DNA of 9,524 nt from positions 1-9,524 of the forward strand of contig DTTB01000068.1 of assembly GCA_012964965.1 (NCBI GenBank). The letters are read 5' to 3'. This DNA comes from Candidatus Nitrosopelagicus sp. (GTDB lineage Archaea; Thermoproteota; Nitrososphaeria; Nitrososphaerales; Nitrosopumilaceae). Under the pieces are notes generated by a model. That model worked only from the letters and a program-made list of their open reading frames with translations, did not search any database and was not told the DNA's origin. Within the stretch, counting starts at the first letter, position 1, and each line of letters begins with the position of its first letter. A program made the position numbers and the translations under genes. Shown here piece by piece: positions 1 to 6,922 of the stretch.

Positions 1-19
1 TCATTAAATGATAAGTTTC

Positions 20-35
20 AAAAAGTAGGTAAAAA
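20..35 (-). terminator. T-rich terminator candidate after nrdJ
   Basis: Read on the minus strand, the nrdJ stop codon is followed within 10-27 nt by two runs of five T separated by ACCTAC. Archaeal termination commonly uses such T-rich tracts on the non-template strand without needing a hairpin. The position fits, but five-T runs are frequent in DNA this AT-rich, so this is only a candidate. Nothing else recognisable lies between nrdJ and the left edge. Confidence 0.35.
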
Positions 36-43
36 GTTGTGCT

Positions 44-2713
44 TTATCCTGATGTACAACCAGTATATCCACAGTCAATGCAGAGGTTACATCCTTCGGC
101 AAAAATAAGATTATTCTTACATACAGGACACAAAGTTTCTTCTTCTGCTTCTTCCATAACGCTTTGTGTTGGCCTTTGTACGTCCTCCAGTTTAGTAGCT
201 GATAATGCATTATCAATTTGAGATTTTACGTATGGGTTTTTAATATTGTTTGAAATATAATTTATAACATAATCACTTGCAGTTACATCAAATGTTTTTT
301 CTGAGTTTTCGCCTGTCATATGTAAGACCTGTTTGTGTCTTGACCCATCTCTATAGACTGTAATTCCCTTTAATCCTAATTCATGCGCTAAAAGATACGA
401 AGCTTTGACATCCTCAACAGATACATCGTTGGGCATATTGATTGTCTTGGCAATTGCATTTGAAATCCAATCCTGCCATACAGCTTGTGCTAGGAGATGA
501 TCAGACCAGTGTATATCCATTGCTGTGACAAATATGTTTTGAATCCAATCCGGAATTTCAGAGATTCCTTTAACAGAACCATAATTATCTGCTACCTTTG
601 CAAGTAGTTCTTCACTGTACAGATTATTTTCTTTTAACACTTCTTCGAAGATTTTATTTGTGTAAAAGAATCTGCCTACTGTGACTCTCTTTTCAAAAAC
701 TAATGCAAAGTTTGGTTCCATTCCGTTGGAACAATCAGCCAACATAGATAGTGTACCAGTGGGAGCTACAGTTGTAGTTAAGACATTTCTAATTCCATAC
801 TTTTGGATCTTTGTAATAAGGGCATCCCAGTCATATGATTGTTCTTCTTTTGGTTTTTCATAATACCCTGCAACTGGAATATTACCTTCTGGATATTCAG
901 TTTTTGAACACAGTGGAAACTTACCCCTACTCTTTGCAAGCGCAACACTTTCTTCCATAGAATAGTATGTTAGCGCCTCGGATAATTTTGATTGAAAATC
1001 ATATCCTTCTTTCGAGTTGTATGGAATGCGAAGTTTGTATAATAGATCTGCTACTCCCATAACACCTAATCCTATCCTGCGAGATTCTTTTGATGCTTTA
1101 TCAATTTCTGGTATAGGGTATAGGTTAACATCTATTATATTATCCAAATATCGTGTAGTCTTTCTGATAGTTTCTTCATACCTTTGCCAGTCAAATTGGT
1201 ACTGGCCGTCAGCAGTCCTCTTTACAAGATTTGCCAAATTGATTGATCCTAAGTTACAAGATTCGTATGGGTAAAGGCTCTGCTCGCCACAAGGATTAGT
1301 TGCACGGAGCGGTTGACCACGTGCCTTTGCAAATACATTGTTTTTGTTTATATTATCAAAGAAAATCAGTCCTGGTTCTGCACTCTTCCATGCTGATTGT
1401 GCTATCAAATCAATTAAGTGATGTGCGTTTATCTCTCTCGCTGTTGAATTATCTCTTGGGCATCGTAGTGTGTATTTTCCATCTTGTGAGTTTACAAGTA
1501 CATCCCAAAAATCCTTCCAAACACCAACACTAACATTAAAGTTTTCTAAGATTCCAGGCTCAGTCTTGTTTGTAACAAATTTCTCAATATCCGGATGCCA
1601 AACTTCCATAATGCCCATGTTTGCACCTCTTCTCTTTCCACCCTGTTTTACTACTTCAGTCACACTGTTGATAATATTCATAAAAGATACAGGTCCTGAT
1701 GCTACCCCAGAAGTAGATGCTACAATCTCGCCTTCCTCACGTAGCTCAGAATAATTAATACCTACACCTCCACCAGATTTGAATATTAGTGCAGCATCAG
1801 AAGTTGATTTCATTATTCCTTTCATGTCATCAGGCATTGCCAAAACAAAACATGCAGAAAGTTGACCTAAACGTCCTCCTGCATTCATCATAGTTGGAGA
1901 ATTTGGTAAAAAGTCCTGAGATACCATTAATTCATAATATTCTGATATCTTGTCAGCATATCCATCAAGTTTTTTGGATGCAATCATGGTTAACAGTTCC
2001 TTAAATGGAACCTTCATCTTTCCTTGATTTGCTAGATCAACATAGCAGTTTATGAGACACCTAAAATGCCACTTGTTTAGATAGTATTTGCCTATCTTGA
2101 ATTTGTAGTTAAAATCATCTAGTTTTTTCAGATATTCAGTTGCTTCCTCTATATTTTGTGAAATACCACCCTCTGCGACAAAAAGTTCACTATTTCTTAG
2201 CATGTCAGAAATTGCAACTAAAACTGCAACCCTTTCAAATAATTCTGACGGGGTTTCATTAATTTCATTTTTGTTATCACGCATCAGATAACGTGATGCC
2301 AAAACCCTCAAACTGTTAATATCAAATGATTTTCCCACCGTGTCGAGAATTTTAGTATTTAAAACTTTCATCTTTTCCTCGCGAATTTTTCTGCGTTCGT
2401 GACGATATAGGATATAGCTTTTTGCAATATCGCTATGACCTTGATCGATTAGAGTAGATTCAACCAAATCCTGGATAGATTCTACACTGGGAGGGTTGGT
2501 TGCTGAAAATCCATGCTCAACTAGTTTAGTTAAAACACCATCAGAAAGTTCAATCGCAAGTTCCTTATCTGGTTTGTTAGATGCTGAAAATGCCTTGTAT
2601 ATAGCAGTCAGTATTTTATCTGTGTTAAAGTTTGAAATTGATCCATCTCTCTTGCGAACTTGAGCGATAGAATTCTCTATTTGTGATTTTGCCTCTTCCA
2701 TAAGTCTCCCCAT
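44..2713 (-). CDS. nrdJ: Adenosylcobalamin-dependent (class II) ribonucleotide reductase
   Basis: Reduces ribonucleotides to deoxyribonucleotides for DNA synthesis in the cytoplasm, using a thiyl radical generated from coenzyme B12 and so needing no oxygen. An N-terminal ATP-cone (about residues 18-110, with VRKRDGS) is expected to bind ATP/dATP for allosteric control. The catalytic barrel follows: C288 in SACFV and C486 in SCNLGS are the likely redox pair, and N473, C475 and E477 in NPCGE are the radical-site residues; the C475-C486 spacing of 11 matches known NrdJ enzymes. PTGTLSMLAD (651-660) is a further family motif. The cysteine-rich tail (C862, C865, C875, C878, C881, C886) should shuttle electrons. 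At 889 aa it is full length with no intein. Two starts are possible: ATG at 2713 has a TATA-like box about 24 nt upstream (leaderless start), while the in-frame ATG at 2701 follows a GGGGAG Shine-Dalgarno-like stretch. Identification is very secure; the exact start is not. Confidence 0.97.
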   Translation of the reverse strand: MGRLMEEAKSQIENSIAQVRKRDGSISNFNTDKILTAIYKAFSASNKPDKELAIELSDGVLTKLVEHGFSATNPPSVESIQDLVESTLIDQGHSDIAKSYILYRHERRKIREEKMKVLNTKILDTVGKSFDINSLRVLASRYLMRDNKNEINETPSELFERVAVLVAISDMLRNSELFVAEGGISQNIEEATEYLKKLDDFNYKFKIGKYYLNKWHFRCLINCYVDLANQGKMKVPFKELLTMIASKKLDGYADKISEYYELMVSQDFLPNSPTMMNAGGRLGQLSACFVLAMPDDMKGIMKSTSDAALIFKSGGGVGINYSELREEGEIVASTSGVASGPVSFMNIINSVTEVVKQGGKRRGANMGIMEVWHPDIEKFVTNKTEPGILENFNVSVGVWKDFWDVLVNSQDGKYTLRCPRDNSTAREINAHHLIDLIAQSAWKSAEPGLIFFDNINKNNVFAKARGQPLRATNPCGEQSLYPYESCNLGSINLANLVKRTADGQYQFDWQRYEETIRKTTRYLDNIIDVNLYPIPEIDKASKESRRIGLGVMGVADLLYKLRIPYNSKEGYDFQSKLSEALTYYSMEESVALAKSRGKFPLCSKTEYPEGNIPVAGYYEKPKEEQSYDWDALITKIQKYGIRNVLTTTVAPTGTLSMLADCSNGMEPNFALVFEKRVTVGRFFYTNKIFEEVLKENNLYSEELLAKVADNYGSVKGISEIPDWIQNIFVTAMDIHWSDHLLAQAVWQDWISNAIAKTINMPNDVSVEDVKASYLLAHELGLKGITVYRDGSRHKQVLHMTGENSEKTFDVTASDYVINYISNNIKNPYVKSQIDNALSATKLEDVQRPTQSVMEEAEEETLCPVCKNNLIFAEGCNLCIDCGYTGCTSG

Positions 2714-2732
2714 TCAACTAATAATTCATATA

Positions 2733-2740
2733 GAATATAA
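2733..2740 (-). promoter_or_regulatory. TATA-like box of nrdJ
   Basis: On the minus strand TTATATTC occupies positions -27 to -20 relative to the ATG at 2713, the distance expected if transcription starts at or next to that ATG. It suggests nrdJ has its own promoter and is not only read through from the upstream NrdD-like gene. No start-site data are available. Confidence 0.4.
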
Positions 2741-2805
2741 CTTCTATGGCAAAAAAGATTTAGAGTTAAGATCTATTGTAGCTAAACTTTTCTGACAATT
2801 TTCGA

Positions 2806-2823
2806 ATCCTAATATAATTGGAT
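2806..2823. promoter_or_regulatory. Imperfect palindrome in the nrdJ upstream region, possible operator
   Basis: ATCCTAATATAATTGGAT matches its own reverse complement at 14 of 18 positions, with perfect ATCC/GGAT ends. It lies in the 153-nt gap between the HTH/ATP-cone/NrdD-like gene and nrdJ, about 93 nt before the nrdJ start. Winged-helix dimers bind sites of this kind, and a candidate regulator is encoded next door. The centre is AT-only, so chance symmetry is a real possibility and it could also serve as a TATA element. The rest of the gap holds a five-T run just after the upstream stop codon (2850-2854) and a GATC-rich stretch near 2820-2834. Confidence 0.25.
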
Positions 2824-2866
2824 CGTGATCGATCTAAGAAATACAGGATAAAAACTTGGGATGTGT

Positions 2867-5041
2867 TTAGATAATGAATGAGGATTTGCAGGTAGGACAT
2901 TTATCTACCAATTTTTCACCTTTGAATCCACAATTTCCACAAACTGGTATTTTAATAACCGGCTTGAATGAGTCAATAAAACTGCATGCTTTCTCAATGA
3001 GTTTTTTGATCTGTGTTACTTTAGTGCCTCCTGGTATCTTTAATGGCACCAACAAACCTCCATTCAGAATTTTGGTAATTTTATTGCATTCAACAATTTC
3101 AGCGCTTTTTGCAGTAAGTTCTGTCATTGTGCCACCATCAAGTGTAATTCCTTGCGAGTAAGTTTCACCATCAATAATTTTGAGGATAGTATCTTTTCCG
3201 TACTTTTCTTCATCAAGAGAAACAAACCTGTCAGATCCGTCACTTTCGGTAATGCATATCATAACGTTTACAGAAAGTTCCTTGGCTTTTTTTGAGGCAA
3301 CATCTACTGCAGTTTCAATTACTTTGTGTAAGATTTCTTTTCCTTGTTTATCATTCTTAAATCCCAGTATACCGTATACTGCATTATGTAAACCGATTAG
3401 GTTGACTATCAAAGAGACAGAGCTACGCTGCATATATTGTGTGCTATCACCAAGTACTGGATTAATACCAAGTCTTACAAGATCAGAAATACTTTTTTTG
3501 CGTAAAGCCATAGAAGATAAAGCAGGTTTCATTAACAAGGCAAGTCTTGCTCTAAAATAAGTTTCGTCTTTGTTTGATTCAAATGCCAAACGTGGCAGAT
3601 TAATAGATAATGAACACAGATGAAGTGAGGTAACGTTTGTATTTTTTGAATGTATAATTCCTTTTTGTGATACATGATGTTTTGAAAACATTATCTTACC
3701 GCCAAGAGTAATAATTTCAGATAATATCTCTGACACGTGAGAGACAACCCCCTTCTCATAATTGATAATAAGCCCGATCATTGGAATTGGTGTAAGCTGT
3801 GTATATGTTCTGTATGCAGAAAGTACAGCGTTGACAATCTTTTGTTCCGTTCCGAGATGGATTACAAATGAAACCATCGTTGGTGCCTTGTTGTATTTCA
3901 GGGTTGTAGAAGATTTTACAAAGGCTTCAACAATTTTTTGCTCTAGTTCAGGCAGTTTTTTTGAATATTTTGATAATAAAGAGATCAAACCGTCCATCAC
4001 TACTTCCTGAGAAGCCTCCTTCGAGATGAGAGAGATTATCATGGATAGTGCAGAAGATAGGTTATCCAGTGTCTTAACTGATGGAATTCTACTGACGTTA
4101 AGGGATTTTCCTCGTGGATTGATACCATCTTCTATCAGTTCTTTTACATTTATGAAAATAATATCGGGTAAAAGTGACCATAAGCCAGGATATGTTATAT
4201 GTAGATCGCCTGAGAGGTGCGAGTCTGCTACATCTTTTGGAAGTGTGTTTGTGAGAAGGTGTTCGGCAAACACAGTTTGACCTGTCTTATATAATAGCCC
4301 CTCTACACCATTATCTAGCTTTTCCGCGTTTGAGATCATTTCTTTCACTTCAAATACAGGAAGCCCAACTCGCGCAAGTTTGTTTCTGTAATCTTCAAGA
4401 CCGTTTTCTAAGAGTACAGAGTTAACCAGTTCACGAATAAGTGAGCCTGTCAAATATGTTGTCTGATATTTGTAAATGCGGTTTTCAACCTCTTCTGTTA
4501 TTTTTTGCGCCAGCTCAAGTGGTAAGCCTCCCTCACGAACTAGTGACTGGATTATTTTTTGAGAATTAAATTCCTCAATAGAATCATGCGAGGTTCTTAC
4601 ATACATTTTGCCGCTTTCAATAATTGATCTTTCTTCAATTTGCCGTGCTAGGCTTAAGACAAGTTTGCCCAGATTCGTAATGGTATATCTCCGCTCTGAC
4701 TTGTTTAACGCTACAAGAGATTGCCTTAGTAATTTTCTTAAATGATATGCAAATTTACCACTCTCTTTTTTTGACTTAAAACCTGCAAGAGATTTCAGTT
4801 CAGAATATGTAAGAGGCCCCTTGGAATTCAAGATTCTCAAAATGTCAATTCGGTTTGGGCTAGCCATCACAGAAAAGATCATTCTTACACGTTTCGAGGT
4901 AGATTGAATAATCGTGCCTCCTGATTTTTCATCTAAGTCAAGATCAAGTTGATCATCTAAGTCAAGATTGTCATCCATATCCATATTTAATTCATGATCG
5001 AGCTCTTCTTCAAGCTCTAATTTTTTACTGCTCCCCAACAT
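2867..5041 (-). CDS. HTH / ATP-cone / NrdD-like fusion lacking the glycyl-radical motif
   Basis: A 724-residue protein with four parts. Residues 8-40 are a very acidic low-complexity leader rich in Leu-Asp repeats. Residues 50-135 form an ArsR-like winged helix (SPNRIDILRIL, then a recognition-helix region with YHLRKLL and a wing at RRYTITNLG). Residues 145-235 are an ATP-cone (MYVRTSHDSIEEFNSQKI), the nucleotide-sensing module of ribonucleotide reductases. Residues about 250-724 resemble anaerobic reductase NrdD: SHLSGDLHI, SINLPRLAFES, GLHNAVYGILGF, a DRFVSLDEEKYG stretch and a terminal zinc site C701/C704/C715/C718. In NrdD the glycyl-radical loop (RVxGY type) follows this zinc site; here the protein ends six residues after the last cysteine. 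Catalysis by the class III mechanism is therefore unlikely. Its place immediately upstream of nrdJ, same strand, suggests a nucleotide-responsive regulator of dNTP synthesis. Alternatives are an allosteric partner of NrdJ or a DNA-binding protein of unrelated role. Domain calls are firm; function is inferred. Confidence 0.85.
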   Translation of the reverse strand: MLGSSKKLELEEELDHELNMDMDDNLDLDDQLDLDLDEKSGGTIIQSTSKRVRMIFSVMASPNRIDILRILNSKGPLTYSELKSLAGFKSKKESGKFAYHLRKLLRQSLVALNKSERRYTITNLGKLVLSLARQIEERSIIESGKMYVRTSHDSIEEFNSQKIIQSLVREGGLPLELAQKITEEVENRIYKYQTTYLTGSLIRELVNSVLLENGLEDYRNKLARVGLPVFEVKEMISNAEKLDNGVEGLLYKTGQTVFAEHLLTNTLPKDVADSHLSGDLHITYPGLWSLLPDIIFINVKELIEDGINPRGKSLNVSRIPSVKTLDNLSSALSMIISLISKEASQEVVMDGLISLLSKYSKKLPELEQKIVEAFVKSSTTLKYNKAPTMVSFVIHLGTEQKIVNAVLSAYRTYTQLTPIPMIGLIINYEKGVVSHVSEILSEIITLGGKIMFSKHHVSQKGIIHSKNTNVTSLHLCSLSINLPRLAFESNKDETYFRARLALLMKPALSSMALRKKSISDLVRLGINPVLGDSTQYMQRSSVSLIVNLIGLHNAVYGILGFKNDKQGKEILHKVIETAVDVASKKAKELSVNVMICITESDGSDRFVSLDEEKYGKDTILKIIDGETYSQGITLDGGTMTELTAKSAEIVECNKITKILNGGLLVPLKIPGGTKVTQIKKLIEKACSFIDSFKPVIKIPVCGNCGFKGEKLVDKCPTCKSSFII
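4930..4968 (-). repeat. Short direct repeat encoding the acidic Leu-Asp leader
   Basis: The 15-mer CATCTAAGTCAAGAT (plus strand) occurs exactly at 4930-4944 and 4954-4968, offset by 24 nt, or eight codons, so the reading frame is kept. It encodes LDLD units of the acidic N-terminus of the NrdD-like fusion. Flanking sequence is similar but decayed (further Asp codons up to about 4985), which points to expansion by replication slippage. Confidence 0.6.
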
Positions 5042-5086
5042 CGTTAGTAAATAAACGGAGTAATTAAGACTTATCGCATGATCAAG

Positions 5087-5104
5087 TTTTGAATTTTTTC
5101 AAAA
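5087..5104. promoter_or_regulatory. Perfect inverted repeat, 7-bp arms with 4-nt loop
   Basis: On the minus strand TTTTGAA, AAAA, TTCAAAA form a perfect hairpin or dyad between the zinc-ribbon gene and the NrdD-like fusion gene, about 46 nt before the fusion start and 20 nt after the zinc-ribbon stop. It could be a weak terminator for the small gene or an operator for the fusion gene. It is AT-rich with only one G-C pair per arm, so the hairpin would be weak. Confidence 0.3.
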
Positions 5105-5124
5105 TCTCAGAATGTGAAAAATAG

Positions 5125-5289
5125 TTATTTTTTTTCTGCATCTAAAGAAAAATCAGTTATTGATAGTTTTTGTCCGCAAGAAGGACATTTATTATTATAA
5201 TGCTTTAGTGTATCTTTGATTGACTTTAGCATCTTCATTGTAGAAATTTTTTCTCCGCATTTTCCACACTTTACATCAACAGGCATCAT
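5125..5289 (-). CDS. Small double-CxxC zinc-ribbon protein
   Basis: A 54-residue protein beginning MMPVDVKCGKCGEKIS and ending LDAEKK. Two zinc-knuckle pairs, C8-x2-C11 and C35-x2-C38, are 23 residues apart, with a lysine-rich helix-like stretch between them (KMLKSIKDTLKHYNNK). The pattern predicts one bound zinc ion and a cytoplasmic protein that contacts nucleic acid or another protein; no specific function can be assigned. The start may be the first or second of two adjacent ATGs (5289 or 5286). It follows a T-rich tract that ends the thiolase/DUF35 unit and has a TATA-like TTTAATAT about 25 nt upstream, so it is probably transcribed from its own, possibly leaderless, promoter. Codon use resembles the neighbours, and the regular cysteine spacing argues against a chance reading frame. 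Confidence 0.75.
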   Translation of the reverse strand: MMPVDVKCGKCGEKISTMKMLKSIKDTLKHYNNKCPSCGQKLSITDFSLDAEKK

Positions 5290-5309
5290 CAAATAAATAT
5301 TATTAAATC

Positions 5310-5317
5310 ATATTAAA
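5310..5317 (-). promoter_or_regulatory. TATA-like box of the zinc-ribbon gene
   Basis: TTTAATAT on the minus strand lies at -28 to -21 from the first ATG of the zinc-ribbon gene, a good distance for a leaderless archaeal transcript. The whole gap is very AT-rich, which lowers the weight of the match. Confidence 0.35.
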
Positions 5318-5325
5318 TTTTTGTT

Positions 5326-5335
5326 AAAAAAAAAA
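5326..5335 (-). terminator. T10 tract ending the thiolase/DUF35 unit
   Basis: A run of ten T on the minus strand starts 22 nt beyond the DUF35 stop codon and is followed shortly by another T5. Uninterrupted T-tracts are the usual archaeal intrinsic termination signal. It separates the two-gene unit from the next gene. Confidence 0.6.
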
Positions 5336-5357
5336 TTACAGTAACGCTAAAATTGAT

Positions 5358-5720
5358 TTATGGTTTTTCCAAAATTATTCCACGGTTATCAAAACCAGAT
5401 ATTTTGACTTTTGTACCAATTGGAAGATCTTCTGGCTTTGCTATATTTGGTAAAAACCCTGATATCCGCAAATCAACGTTATCGATACTCATCACTACCC
5501 AAGCATATGGTGCATATTTTTCAAAACCTGTGGGCGGAACTGTCATAATTGTGTATGTCTCTACGCTTCCTTGACCATCTAATATAACATCATCAAATGC
5601 TTTCTTCCCGCATTTTTCACAAAAATAAACAGTGACCAGATGTAGATTTCCACAGTTTATGCATTTACGAGCTAGGATTTTTCCCTCTTTAGCATGAGCT
5701 ATGAATTTTTGCTTTTCCAT
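5358..5720 (-). CDS. DUF35 OB-fold / zinc-ribbon protein, thiolase partner
   Basis: A 120-residue protein with a helical N-terminus (MEKQKFIAHAKEGK), a rubredoxin-like zinc ribbon (C20-x2-C23, C34-x2-C37) and an OB-fold made of the remaining residues, including GSVETYTIMTVPP (51-63) and the closing strand GTKVKISGF (102-110). Archaeal proteins of this family bind acyl-CoA and bridge acetoacetyl-CoA thiolase to HMG-CoA synthase, so that the intermediate passes through a shared CoA site. Its gene begins 4 nt after the thiolase stop codon, so the two are surely co-transcribed and probably form a complex. I chose the ATG at 5720 because the zinc-ribbon family starts about 20 residues before the first Cys and AAGAGTG lies just upstream. 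An in-frame ATG at 5774 would add 18 residues and overlap the thiolase by 50 nt. Confidence 0.9.
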   Translation of the reverse strand: MEKQKFIAHAKEGKILARKCINCGNLHLVTVYFCEKCGKKAFDDVILDGQGSVETYTIMTVPPTGFEKYAPYAWVVMSIDNVDLRISGFLPNIAKPEDLPIGTKVKISGFDNRGIILEKP

Positions 5721-5724
5721 AGAT

Positions 5725-6879
5725 TTACACTCTTTGAAAAATATGAACGGCGCAACTTGCTCCAGTAGCACCAAAGTTATGTGTTAATCCAATCTTTGCA
5801 TTTTTTACAGTTCTTTCTCCCGCATTTCCAGTTAACTGGTCATAAACTTCTACAACTTGACCCACACCGGTTGCTCCAATTGGATGTCCCTTTGATTTAA
5901 GACCGCCTGACGGATTGATTGGGATTTTACCATTCAAGCTAGTTTGATCATCTCTAACCGCTTCTACTCCTTTACCCTTTTCAAAGAAACCAAGATCCTC
6001 AGTATCAATAATCTCAGCGATGGTAAAACAATCGTGAACTTCAGCAAAGTCTACATCCTTTGCAGTAATACCAGCCATCTTGTAAGCAGATGCTGCAGCT
6101 ATGTTCGTACTGGGTATAGTAGTAAGATGCTCCCTTGCTTGCAATGCAGCAGGGGATCCACCTCTACCTGAACCTATGACATCGATATAGTTACCACCGT
6201 GTTCCTTTGCAAACCTTTGATTGCATAGTATTACTGCGCTAGCACCATCAGAGAATGGGCAGCAGTCATAAAGTTTTAGTGGACTCGCTACGATATCAGA
6301 ATTCATTACATCGTCAATCGTGATCTTTTTTCTTAGATGTGCTTTTGGGTTTAACAGTCCATTATCATGATTCTTAACAGCTACTCGTGCAAAATCTTCC
6401 TCAGTAGCATTGAATTCATTAATGTAGGCTCTAGCCATTGATGCAAATAGTCCGGGGAAGGATACCCCAGCTTGACCTTCATAAAAGAAATCGGAACAGT
6501 AGGAAAAATATGTTGTAGTCCATTCTGTGCCAGTATGTGTTACTTTTTCAACTCCTGTTACCAATACTGCATCATAGAATCCTGCCGCAATATTTGCAAA
6601 AGCCTCTCTAAATGATACAGATCCGCTGCCACATGCTGATTCTATTGAAAGTGACGGTTTGTCTGAGATACCAAGGTTACTCATCACTACAGGTCCTAGA
6701 TGTACCTGCTTGTCTGCCACACCGAAAACATTTGAGATGTAGCCAGCTTCGATCTCTTTTGATTCTATTCCTGCACTTTCAATTGCACCAACTGATGCCT
6801 GAATAGCAATATCACTAATACTATCCTCTAATTTACCATACTTTGTACTTCCAGCACCTAAAACACAGACTTTTTCCAC
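5725..6879 (-). CDS. Thiolase-family protein (acetyl-CoA acetyltransferase type)
   Basis: A 384-residue thiolase that should condense two acetyl-CoA to acetoacetyl-CoA or run the reverse cleavage. The nucleophile is C83 in ESACGSG; H282 in EVHDCF and H332 in GHPIGATG complete the oxyanion and catalytic histidines; C376 in GASC near the end is the likely acid/base cysteine. The motifs are of the archaeal/SCP2-like branch, whose members pair with DUF35 proteins, as here. Two roles are plausible: acetoacetyl-CoA supply for mevalonate and archaeal lipid synthesis, or acetoacetyl-CoA cleavage in the 3-hydroxypropionate/4-hydroxybutyrate carbon-fixation cycle. No HMG-CoA synthase gene is adjacent, so context does not decide. 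The start codon is GTG: it fits the family N-terminus (EKVCVLGAGSTKYGK) and lies 27 nt after a TATA-like box; the nearest upstream ATG is in another frame. Confidence 0.92.
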   Translation of the reverse strand: MEKVCVLGAGSTKYGKLEDSISDIAIQASVGAIESAGIESKEIEAGYISNVFGVADKQVHLGPVVMSNLGISDKPSLSIESACGSGSVSFREAFANIAAGFYDAVLVTGVEKVTHTGTEWTTTYFSYCSDFFYEGQAGVSFPGLFASMARAYINEFNATEEDFARVAVKNHDNGLLNPKAHLRKKITIDDVMNSDIVASPLKLYDCCPFSDGASAVILCNQRFAKEHGGNYIDVIGSGRGGSPAALQAREHLTTIPSTNIAAASAYKMAGITAKDVDFAEVHDCFTIAEIIDTEDLGFFEKGKGVEAVRDDQTSLNGKIPINPSGGLKSKGHPIGATGVGQVVEVYDQLTGNAGERTVKNAKIGLTHNFGATGASCAVHIFQRV

Positions 6880-6898
6880 AAAAAACTTCTACCAGTTC

Positions 6899-6906
6899 CT
6901 TATAAA
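6899..6906 (-). promoter_or_regulatory. TATA-like box of the thiolase/DUF35 unit
   Basis: TTTATAAG on the minus strand lies at -27 to -20 from the GTG start of the thiolase gene. This is one of the cleaner TATA matches in the window and implies a leaderless or nearly leaderless mRNA. It is 8 nt from the TATA-like element of the divergent gene, so the two promoters occupy a 68-nt gap. Confidence 0.5.
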
Positions 6907-6914
6907 AATACTTC

Positions 6915-6922
6915 ATAAATTT
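6915..6922 (+). promoter_or_regulatory. TATA-like box of the C4 zinc-finger gene
   Basis: ATAAATTT on the plus strand lies at -33 to -26 from the ATG at 6948, consistent with a start site a few nucleotides before the gene. A purine-rich stretch AAGGAAAAAG follows at about -18 to -9 and could act as a weak ribosome binding site. Confidence 0.35.

Noticed and set aside
4..216. A 70-residue minus-strand frame at the left edge
   Set aside because: It overlaps the conserved cysteine-rich end of nrdJ in another frame and shows no protein-like features.
2820..2834. Clustered GATC motifs upstream of nrdJ as a possible methylation or NrdR-box site
   Set aside because: The three GATCs do not form a consistent dyad or resemble the bacterial NrdR box, and no matching cluster was seen upstream of the fusion gene.
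3180..3560. A 126-residue plus-strand frame opposite the NrdD-like gene
   Set aside because: It is antisense to well-conserved reductase motifs, and its composition follows from the opposite strand's codons.
5721..5774. An 18-residue N-terminal extension of the DUF35 gene starting at the ATG at 5774
   Set aside because: It would overlap the thiolase coding region by 50 nt, and the added residues do not look like the family. The ATG at 5720, 4 nt after the thiolase stop, gives a standard N-terminus.
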